A stretch of DNA of 6,172 nucleotides from Trebonia sp. Its GTDB lineage: Bacteria > Actinomycetota > Actinomycetes > Streptosporangiales > Streptosporangiaceae. A program made the position numbers and the translations under genes. Under the pieces are notes generated by a model, which did not search any database, was not told the origin of the DNA, and worked only from the letters and a program-made list of their open reading frames with translations. Positions within the stretch are counted from its first letter, which is position 1; every line of letters begins with the position of its first letter. The stretch is taken from the NCBI GenBank assembly GCA_030038035.1, contig JASHPP010000482.1, positions 1-6,172 of the forward strand, written 5' to 3'. This document shows, one piece after another, positions 1 to 4,619 of this stretch.

Positions 1-1
1 G

Positions 2-241
2 GACTGGCCCGGGCCGGCCGGGCCAGCGGACTGGGCCGGGCCGGGCGGGCGATGGGAGCGGGCCGGCTCGGCGGGCCGGGCAGGAGGTGCCGGCGCCGGG
101 GAGTGGCAGCCAGGACAGCCGCCATGGGACGGCGGCGCGCCCGAGCCCGACCCCAGCTTCAAGTACCGCGAGCCGGGGCCGGGCATGCCCGGCTACCGGG
201 GTTCCCGCAGCCGATTCCATGGTGGTGACAACCTTCGATGA
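2..241 (+). CDS. 3' end of an upstream gene, Gly/Pro/Ala-rich tail (partial)
   Basis: The frame beginning at base 2 stays open for 79 codons up to a TGA at 239-241; the gene starts before the window. The visible part is low-complexity, rich in Gly, Pro, Ala and Trp at first, then more charged (PDPSFKYREPGPGMPGYRG). It looks like a disordered C-terminal tail rather than a folded domain. Its TGA overlaps the ATG of the next gene as ATGA, an arrangement that usually means translational coupling, and this supports the frame being real. In actinomycetes, NuoF-like proteins such as the next one often follow a membrane ferric-reductase or cytochrome b-like gene. That would fit, but nothing visible here proves it. 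Other frames over this region are also open because of the extreme GC content, so the frame rests mainly on the ATGA overlap. Confidence 0.6.
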   Translation, partial: DWPGPAGPADWAGPGGRWERAGSAGRAGGAGAGEWQPGQPPWDGGAPEPDPSFKYREPGPGMPGYRGSRSRFHGGDNLR

Positions 242-1854
242 ACCCGAGTTCCCCCGCCGAACTCGATGTGCCGATGATCATGCGGATCGGCGCCGCCCGG
301 CTGACGGCCGGCCTGGACCGGATGACACGGCTGGACCTCAAGGCGCACGCCGAGGTGTTCGGCCCGCTGCCGCGGATGTCGGCCGAGGACGTGATCGCCG
401 CGGCCGCGCAGGTCGACCTGCGCGGCCAAGGCGGCGCCGCGTTCCCGTTCGCGCGCAAGCTGCAAGTGGTCGTTGACACGGCGAGGAAGACCGGCCAGCC
501 GACGATCGTCGTGGTGAACGCGGCCGAAGGGGAGCCCGGCTCGTTCAAGGACAAGATGCTCATGATCAGGTCGCCCTACCTGATCCTGAGCGGTGCCGCG
601 CTGGTCGCCGAGGCGATCGACGCCGACGAGATCGTCGTCGGCGTCACGGGTTCTGAGCTCGCCAACCGGTCGATCGAGGCCGCGATCGCGGCCGAACCCG
701 GCCTTCGGAAGATGGTCCGCGTGGTCCAGCAGCCGGACCGTTTCATCTCCGGGCAGTCAGGCGCGCTGATCCGCGGCATCAACGGCAAGAAGCCGCTGCC
801 GCCTGGCCGCAGGACGCTGGAAGCCGAGCGGGGGGTGGACGACCTGCCCACCCTGCTCTCCAACGCGTCGACGTTCGCGCAACTGTCGGTGCTCGCGTTG
901 CTCGGGCCAGCCCGGTTCGCCGCGGTCGGCGTCCCCGAGGAACCGGGAACGAAGCTGCTCAGTGTCAGCGGGTCCGCCAAGCACCCGGCCGTCGTGGAGT
1001 GCCCAACCGGTATTCCGCTCGGCGCCGTCCTCGACATCTGCCAGGCGCCGGCCGGCGACGGGGTGCTCGTCGGCGGTTACCACGGCATGTGGCTCGATGC
1101 CGAGGCCGCCTACCAGGTCCCCGTCAGCAGGGAAGGGCTGGCGGGGGCGGGAGGGACCCTCGGGGCGGGCATCGTGCTGCCGCTCGGCGACGGCACCTGC
1201 CCGCTCGGCGAGGTGTCCCGGATCGCGAACTACCTGGCCGGGGAATCGGCAGGCCAGTGCGGGCCCTGCCGGCTCGGCCTGCCCTCCATCGCGCGGGCGC
1301 TGGCGGCGCTCGTCGACGGATCAGGCGGCATCGAGGCGCTCGACGTGGCCCGCCGCGCGGCGGCCACGGTCAACGGGCGCGGCTCATGCGCTCATCCCGA
1401 CGGCACCACCAGGTTCGTGCTCTCCGCGCTCGAAGTCTTCACAGAAGACCTCGCGGCGCACGTTTTCCACTCCACGTGCGGCCGTCCGGTTCGCGGCGTG
1501 CTCCCGCTGCCCGAAGGGCCCGAGACGGCCGACGCCAGGCAACTCATCGTGGACTGGGTGCGGTGCGAGGGACACGGCCTGTGCGCGCACCTGGTGCCCG
1601 AGCTCGTCCACCTGGACAAGACGGGCTACCCCGTCATCATGCCGATCCCGGTGCCCCCGTGGCTCGAAAAGGACGCGCAGCAGGCCGTGGACATGTGCCC
1701 GGCGCTCGCATTGCGGCTCGCCGCCGATCCGAAGAAGCGCGCCGCCGGCCAGGGCGGCCACACGTCCGCGCCGCTGCCGCTCCCCGCTCCGACGGCCCGC
1801 ACCAGCCTGCTCGGCGTTCGCCCGGCCGGCGGGCGTTCCATCACCGCCGGATAA
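238..1854 (+). CDS. NuoF-like NADH dehydrogenase 51 kDa-type protein fused to a C-terminal ferredoxin
   Basis: 538 residues, probably a cytoplasmic flavo-iron-sulfur protein that passes electrons between a nucleotide or flavin site and Fe-S clusters. Residues 60-180 resemble the FMN/nucleotide-binding part of complex I NuoF: RGQGGAAFPFARK at 62-74 matches the GRGGAGFP loop and NAAEGEPGSFKDK at 94-106 matches NADEGEPGTFKDR. Residues about 236-300 fit the SLBB region. Residues 320-400 are the 4Fe-4S region: ESAGQCGPCR at 336-345 and Cys384. The usual first Cys of CxxCxxC is Ala338; Cys321 is a possible replacement. Residues 435-494 are a ferredoxin-like domain with C443-x5-C449 and C487-Pro, the pattern of actinobacterial single-cluster (3Fe-4S type) ferredoxins. 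The last 40 residues are Ala/Pro/Arg-rich. The ATG overlaps the upstream stop (ATGA) and no strong ribosome site precedes it, so coupled translation is likely. No other complex I genes are near, so this is a stand-alone paralogue, not the respiratory nuoF. The electron acceptor is unknown; the upstream gene product is the natural candidate. Confidence 0.93.
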   Translation: MNPSSPAELDVPMIMRIGAARLTAGLDRMTRLDLKAHAEVFGPLPRMSAEDVIAAAAQVDLRGQGGAAFPFARKLQVVVDTARKTGQPTIVVVNAAEGEPGSFKDKMLMIRSPYLILSGAALVAEAIDADEIVVGVTGSELANRSIEAAIAAEPGLRKMVRVVQQPDRFISGQSGALIRGINGKKPLPPGRRTLEAERGVDDLPTLLSNASTFAQLSVLALLGPARFAAVGVPEEPGTKLLSVSGSAKHPAVVECPTGIPLGAVLDICQAPAGDGVLVGGYHGMWLDAEAAYQVPVSREGLAGAGGTLGAGIVLPLGDGTCPLGEVSRIANYLAGESAGQCGPCRLGLPSIARALAALVDGSGGIEALDVARRAAATVNGRGSCAHPDGTTRFVLSALEVFTEDLAAHVFHSTCGRPVRGVLPLPEGPETADARQLIVDWVRCEGHGLCAHLVPELVHLDKTGYPVIMPIPVPPWLEKDAQQAVDMCPALALRLAADPKKRAAGQGGHTSAPLPLPAPTARTSLLGVRPAGGRSITAG

Positions 1855-1881
1855 CCGCAGGGGGCGGCAAGCCGGGCCGGC

Positions 1882-3252
1882 CTAGCCCTGGTGAGAGCCG
1901 GGCGCGGTATCCGGAGTAACCGGGGATCGTTCGGGATAATCGGGGGTCGGGAACGGGGCGGCCACCGTCCATCCGGCGGCGCGCCACGGCCGGGGATTCG
2001 TGCCCTGACACGCGTCGATGAGCAGCCGGCTGCCTACGACAGCGGTCACCGCCGCCGGGTCCATCGCCGCGAACTCCGGCCAGGCCGTGACCACGAGCAC
2101 GGCGTCCGCCTCGTGCGCGGCGGCCACCGCGCTGTCGCCGTAGCGCAGGTGCGGAAAAGCCACCAGGGCGTTGCCGGTTGCCTGCGGGTCGTAGACCACG
2201 ACCTCGGCGCCGAGGCGGGCGAGGCGGTCAGCCACGTCAAGGCCGGGGGAGTCGCGCACGTCGTCGGTGCCTGGCTTGAACGCGGCGCCCCAGAGCGCGA
2301 TCCGCTTGCCTGGCAACTGCCCGAGCAGGCCCGCGGTCAGCTCCACAACCTGCTGGCGGCGGCCCGAGTTGATCTCGTCGACCAGCAGGAGCAGGTCGGC
2401 GGCACCCTTCGCCCCCGCGGTGCCGGCGAACTGCGCGAGCCCGCGGACGTCCTTCGGCAGGCAGCCCCCGCCGTAACCGAGACCGGCGGTGAGGAACGCG
2501 CGGCCGATCCGCTGGTCCATGCCCACCGCGTCAGCGAGCACGGCGACGTCAGCCCCTGTCCAGGCGCAGATGTCGGCCATCGCGTTGATGAACGACACCT
2601 TCGCGGCGAGGAACGCGTTGGCGGCGCCCTTGACGAGTTCCGCGGTCACCGCGTCGGTCACCACGAGCGGCACGCCCGCCTCGGTCAGCGGCCGGTACAC
2701 CTCGCGCACTGTCGCCTCGGCAGCCATGCCCGGCACCCCGACGACGATGCGGTCAGGGCGCAGCGTGTCGCCCACGGCGTGTCCCTCGCGAAGGAACTCG
2801 GGGTTCCAGGCGACCTCGACGGCGTCCCCCGCGGGCGCGCCGGTCCTGAGCTCGCGGACGAGGCGGCCGGTGGTGCCAGGAGGGACGGTTGACTTGCCGA
2901 TGACGAGCGCGGGCCTGGTCAGGTGCGGAGCAAGCGCGGCAACCGCCCCGTACACCTGGGACAGGTCGTACCCGTCCCCGTCAGGCAGGCTCGGCGTCCC
3001 CACGCCAAGGAAGTGGACGGTGCCGAACGCGGCAGCCTCTTCAAGGCTGCTGGTGAACCTGAGCCTGCCGTTACGGGTGTGGCGGGAGAGCAGCTCGTCG
3101 AGTCCGGGTTCCATGAACCAGGCGCGCCCGCTGTTCAGCAGGTCGACCTTGCCTTCGTCGACGTCGACCCCGAGTACCTCGTGGCCGATCTCGGCCATGC
3201 AGGCGGCGTGGGTGGCGCCCAGATGCCCGCACCCGATCACGGTCAGCCTCAT
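1882..3252 (-). CDS. ugd: UDP-glucose 6-dehydrogenase / UDP-glucose-GDP-mannose dehydrogenase family
   Basis: 456 residues, close to the usual family length. The family oxidises a nucleotide sugar twice with NAD+; the most likely reaction is UDP-glucose to UDP-glucuronate, feeding cell-surface polysaccharide or glycoconjugate synthesis in the cytoplasm. Visible motifs in order: N-terminal Rossmann loop VIGCGHLGATHA at 5-16, GVGTPS at 83-88, KSTVPPGT at 120-127, NPEFLREG at 150-157, ELVKGAANAF at 205-214 with the conserved Lys208, and GYGGGCLPKD at 259-268 with the catalytic Cys264. A second Rossmann-like domain follows with WGAAFKPGTDDVRDSP at 321-336. All key residues are intact. The start at 3252 is chosen because GGAGGGG lies 7 bases upstream; the ATG at 3279 would add nine residues and has no such site. 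About the last 20 residues form a Pro/Thr/Ser/Asp-rich tail beyond the domain. The gene is convergent with the NuoF-like gene, with only 27 bases between stops. No glycosyltransferase is near, so the pathway, and UDP-glucose versus GDP-mannose or UDP-ManNAc as substrate, is inferred from family only. Confidence 0.95.
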   Translation of the reverse strand: MRLTVIGCGHLGATHAACMAEIGHEVLGVDVDEGKVDLLNSGRAWFMEPGLDELLSRHTRNGRLRFTSSLEEAAAFGTVHFLGVGTPSLPDGDGYDLSQVYGAVAALAPHLTRPALVIGKSTVPPGTTGRLVRELRTGAPAGDAVEVAWNPEFLREGHAVGDTLRPDRIVVGVPGMAAEATVREVYRPLTEAGVPLVVTDAVTAELVKGAANAFLAAKVSFINAMADICAWTGADVAVLADAVGMDQRIGRAFLTAGLGYGGGCLPKDVRGLAQFAGTAGAKGAADLLLLVDEINSGRRQQVVELTAGLLGQLPGKRIALWGAAFKPGTDDVRDSPGLDVADRLARLGAEVVVYDPQATGNALVAFPHLRYGDSAVAAAHEADAVLVVTAWPEFAAMDPAAVTAVVGSRLLIDACQGTNPRPWRAAGWTVAAPFPTPDYPERSPVTPDTAPGSHQG

Positions 3253-3405
3253 GGGCGGTCCCCTCCATTCCAGACTCATCGCGGCAGTGGTGACGGGTTG
3301 TGCGCTAGGGGAGCCGACGTTCCGGACTGTACGCTAAGTGAGTGGCCAGACGGTTGCCCTGTGTTTAACGGCATGCGGCGTGAAGTCGTCGAGGTGTTAC
3401 CAAAG
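3253..3405. other. Intergenic region upstream of the dehydrogenase gene
   Basis: This 153-base gap separates two minus-strand genes. It probably holds the dehydrogenase promoter. TAGCGT and TACAGT (minus strand, 3336-3326) fit the loose TANNNT form of an actinobacterial -10 box, but I see no convincing -35 box 17-18 bases upstream. The AT-richer end near 3361-3410 holds similar hexamers TTTAAC, GTTACC and GTTAAC. No terminator-like hairpin is clear between the two genes, so read-through from the small upstream gene is possible. Confidence 0.4.
3260..3266 (-). promoter_or_regulatory. Ribosome binding site of the UDP-sugar dehydrogenase gene
   Basis: Reading the minus strand, GGAGGGG is followed by seven bases (accgccc) and then the ATG at 3252-3250. 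This is a near-ideal Shine-Dalgarno site. It decides between this ATG and the in-frame ATG at 3279, which has no purine-rich site upstream. Confidence 0.85.
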
Positions 3406-3726
3406 TTAACTGGCGTCGGATTCAGGGTCGACCGAGCCCGCGGGCTGCGCCCAGGGGCCCTCCACCGGCCAAACCGGATTGCACCTGTCATGCAAAATCG
3501 CGGCGAGTTCCCTGTCGAACTCGGCGAAGGCGTTACGCAGGGCGTTTTCGAGCCATGGTTCCGGGGGCGTGCGGAGGTGACCGGTGAGGCTGAGGAGTGC
3601 GTCAGCCGAAAGGCTCTTGACGCTGTAACCCGCCAGCAGCAGCCAGAGCATGACCAAGCCAACGCCGAACATAACGGAAACGGTCGCGTAGTCGATGCCG
3701 ACCGAATGCCCCAATGGTGTGCACAC
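3406..3726 (-). CDS. Small single-pass membrane protein of unknown function
   Basis: About 106 residues; I do not recognise the family. The sequence has one clear hydrophobic helix at residues 13-34 (DYATVSVMFGVGLVMLWLLL) after a short N-terminus. A cytoplasm-like segment follows, with a probable amphipathic helix at 56-80 (PWLENALRNAFAEFDRELAA) and an acidic, Pro-rich C-terminus. Lys37 and Arg52 just after the helix suggest the C-terminus is inside. Third codon positions are mostly G or C and the protein has balanced composition, unlike the Ser/Arg/Pro-rich overlapping frames, so this is the coding frame. The start is uncertain. The GTG at 3726 lies inside a perfect AGGAGGTG ribosome site (3731-3724). 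The in-frame TTG at 3714 sits nine bases after that site and may be the true start, giving 102 residues. An in-frame stop lies near 3810. The gene lies upstream of and in line with the dehydrogenase gene. Confidence 0.72.
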   Translation of the reverse strand: MCTPLGHSVGIDYATVSVMFGVGLVMLWLLLAGYSVKSLSADALLSLTGHLRTPPEPWLENALRNAFAEFDRELAAILHDRCNPVWPVEGPWAQPAGSVDPESDAS

Positions 3727-3731
3727 CTCCT
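3724..3731 (-). promoter_or_regulatory. Ribosome binding site of the small membrane protein
   Basis: The minus strand reads AGGAGGTG, a full match to the 16S anti-Shine-Dalgarno core. Because its last three bases are the possible GTG start, initiation at that GTG is sterically doubtful. The TTG at 3714-3712, nine bases further on, is better placed. Confidence 0.6.
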
Positions 3732-4081
3732 CCCAGCGCTCATCGTCCTCGTCGGCCGACGTGCCACGGCGTCGATCGGGGCCGCCTGTCAGCGTGAATT
3801 GTCAGTGCGCGCGAGGACTACGCAGGCCACGAAGCACCACTCCCGCGGGCCCATCGCGCGCATCATTCCCTCATAAGGTGGACGCGTTGTCGCTGGCTCT
3901 GGAGTACGCGGACAATAATCTTTTTATATTTGGTGGCGCGTGTAACGCGTCTTCCCGAGTTGATGAAAAGCCCGCGTGACGCGCGCCGCCCCGCGCGGAC
4001 CCACTTGGCTGCTCGTCCGTTCGCACGTCCGAGACCCCGGTCAGGCTGGATCCTCGGTGTTCGGCCTGGGATCATGCGCTC
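3727..4081. other. Gene-poor intergenic region with an AT-rich island
   Basis: The 355 bases between the two small membrane-protein genes (transcribed apart from each other) hold no convincing gene. The frames open here have Ser/Arg/Pro-rich shadow composition and weak third-position GC bias. Visible structure: direct repeats TGTCAG at 3787-3792 and 3800-3805; an AT-rich run at 3912-3931 including TATATT at 3925-3930, which could be a plus-strand -10 box but has no matching -35; a perfect inverted repeat CGCGT-GTA-ACGCG at 3937-3949; and a small GC hairpin with arms at 3982-3986 and 3993-3997. It probably contains promoters for both flanking small genes. Confidence 0.45.
3937..3949. repeat. 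Short perfect inverted repeat next to an AT-rich tract
   Basis: CGCGT-GTA-ACGCG is a perfect 5-bp dyad with a 3-base centre, starting six bases after the AT-rich run that ends at 3931. The position beside a possible -10 box would suit an operator. Short CG-rich dyads arise easily by chance in this base composition, so the support is modest. Confidence 0.4.
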
Positions 4082-4267
4082 ATGGTTACGGGTGGTGGTC
4101 GTCGCCTGGCCTTGCGCGGCCTGAGCATCGCGGTTGTCCTGCTATCTGCCGCCGGGGTGGTCGCCCAGTACACCACGAGTCCTGACCTGGGGCATTCGCT
4201 GATCGGCGGTGCCGTGCTTGGGAGCATCGCGTTGGTCGCCCTCGGCAGGCGCCACGGCACGACCTAG
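4082..4267 (+). CDS. Small two-helix membrane protein, hypothetical
   Basis: 61 residues; I do not recognise the family. A basic N-terminus (GGGRRLALR) is followed by a hydrophobic helix at about 13-29 (LSIAVVLLSAAGVVAQ), a short polar turn (YTTSPDLGHS, 30-39) and a second hydrophobic helix at about 40-55 (LIGGAVLGSIALVALG), ending in the basic tail RRHGTT. By the positive-inside rule both ends are cytoplasmic and the turn is outside. Codons end mostly in G or C. The ribosome site is weak (GGGAT about ten bases upstream), which lowers confidence. A strong hairpin directly after the TAG supports a real transcription unit. Confidence 0.6.
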   Translation: MVTGGGRRLALRGLSIAVVLLSAAGVVAQYTTSPDLGHSLIGGAVLGSIALVALGRRHGTT

Positions 4268-4268
4268 C

Positions 4269-4303
4269 ACCAGGAATGCGGCGGGTCCCGCCGGATGCCT
4301 GGT
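4269..4303 (+). terminator. Terminator hairpin after the 61-residue membrane protein gene
   Basis: Outer arms ACCAGG (4269-4274) and CCTGGT (4298-4303) pair perfectly. Inside, two A/T pairs are flanked by single mismatches, followed by a GC stem CGGCGGG (4279-4285) against CCCGCCG (4287-4293), whose innermost bases form the loop. It begins one base after the stop codon. There is no T-run, as is common for actinomycete terminators. It could also work on the minus strand. Confidence 0.7.
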
Positions 4304-4337
4304 TACTCAGTTGGCTGCTCAATGACAAAGACCACAT

Positions 4338-4405
4338 CTTAGGACCCGAACCGCAGATTTATTGTCCGTTTTGTGCAGATTCCCGGATGCCGCTCGGGTC
4401 CTAAG
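4338..4405. repeat. Perfect 12-bp inverted repeat around a 44-base AT-richer core
   Basis: CTTAGGACCCGA at 4338-4349 is the exact reverse complement of TCGGGTCCTAAG at 4394-4405. The 44-base core is clearly more AT-rich than its surroundings and contains GCAGATT twice, at 4353-4359 and 4375-4381. A further GCA/TGC pairing (4353-4355 with 4388-4390) could extend the stem past an internal loop. The element lies 26 bases beyond the 3' end of the tRNA-Pro gene and 34 bases beyond the terminator of the small plus-strand gene. No flanking target-site duplication is visible. It could be a minute mobile-element relic, a structured RNA or a long-loop terminator; the sequence does not decide. Confidence 0.75.
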
Positions 4406-4424
4406 TTGCCCGGCGGGCGGCAAC
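4405..4424 (-). terminator. Probable tRNA-Pro terminator hairpin
   Basis: GTTGCC (4405-4410) and GGCAAC (4419-4424) form a 6-bp stem with an 8-base GC-rich loop, starting seven bases after the tRNA 3' end in the direction of tRNA transcription. Only TT follows it. It shares base 4405 with the larger inverted repeat next to it, so the two hairpins abut. Confidence 0.5.
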
Positions 4425-4430
4425 ACTGGG

Positions 4431-4504
4431 TCGGGGTGGCCGGATTTGAACCGGCGGCCTCTTCGTCCCGAACGAAGCGCGCTGCCAAGCTGCGCTACAC
4501 CCCG
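4431..4504 (-). tRNA. tRNA-Pro, anticodon CGG
   Basis: The 74-base cloverleaf folds completely. Acceptor stem CGGGGTG/CACCCCG, D stem GCGC/GCGC with loop AGCTTGGCA, anticodon stem CTTCG/CGAAG with loop TTCGGGA, variable loop AGGCC, and T stem GCCGG/CCGGC with loop TTCAAAT. The anticodon CGG lies at 4470-4468 and reads CCG, a common proline codon in GC-rich genomes. The discriminator is A, and the bases after it are CCC, so the 3' CCA is not encoded and must be added after transcription. Open reading frames across this gene on both strands are tRNA artefacts. Confidence 0.97.
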
Positions 4505-4555
4505 CCGCCCGCGCCTGGTCACCAGATCCTGACCTGGGAGCCCGCGGGCGAACCT

Positions 4556-4570
4556 CCGCTAGTTTAGCGG
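4556..4570. repeat. Small perfect hairpin between phosphoesterase and tRNA genes
   Basis: CCGCTA-GTT-TAGCGG is a perfect 6-bp stem with a 3-base loop. It lies 49 bases after the phosphoesterase stop codon and 51 bases before the tRNA 5' end, on the shared minus-strand reading direction. It may be a second termination or RNA-processing hairpin between the two units. Confidence 0.5.
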
Positions 4571-4594
4571 ATGTCCTGACCGCTGCGCGCACGC

Positions 4595-4612
4595 TCCCGG
4601 ACGGTGCCGGGA
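4595..4612 (-). terminator. Probable terminator of the metallophosphoesterase gene
   Basis: TCCCGG (4595-4600) and CCGGGA (4607-4612) form a 6-bp stem with a 6-base loop, beginning eight bases after the stop codon at 4620. Nearby GCGC blocks may extend the stem past a bulge. No T-run follows. Confidence 0.55.
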
Positions 4613-4619
4613 CGCGCTC

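Noticed and set aside
1..95. GGGCCGG-rich start of the window as a tandem repeat array
   Set aside because: Copies are irregular and the region reads as Gly/Pro/Ala codons of the upstream gene's tail, which explains it.
1855..1881. Possible terminator between the convergent NuoF-like and dehydrogenase genes
   Set aside because: Only weak 4-bp stems (CCGC/GCGG and GCCG/CGGC) are present, expected by chance in such GC-rich sequence.
3276..3767. A 163-codon minus-strand frame overlapping the small membrane protein
   Set aside because: Ser/Arg/Pro/Thr-rich shadow composition; the 106-residue frame gives a sensible membrane protein with better codon bias.
1891..3876. Long plus-strand frames opposite the dehydrogenase gene
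   Set aside because: They are Arg/His/Gly-rich mirror frames of a clearly real UDP-sugar dehydrogenase.
3863..4075. A 70-codon minus-strand frame with a basic product crossing the AT-rich island
   Set aside because: Codons lack the G/C third-position bias of neighbouring genes, the product is Arg-rich without a recognisable domain, and no ribosome site precedes it.
4301..4326. Resemblance to a tRNA D-arm (CTCAGTTGGCTGCTC)
   Set aside because: The would-be D-stem arms do not pair and no anticodon or T arm follows, so I treat it as chance similarity.
4341..4402. The inverted repeat as a degenerate tRNA (AGGACCC/GGGTCCT as acceptor stem)
   Set aside because: At 62 bases it is too short, and neither strand has a T arm or anticodon arm that folds.
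4319..4567. Open reading frames on both strands across the tRNA (for example one reading GVAGFEPAASSSRTKRAAK)
   Set aside because: These are well-known artefact peptides made by translating tRNA genes; the tRNA-Pro fold fully explains the sequence.
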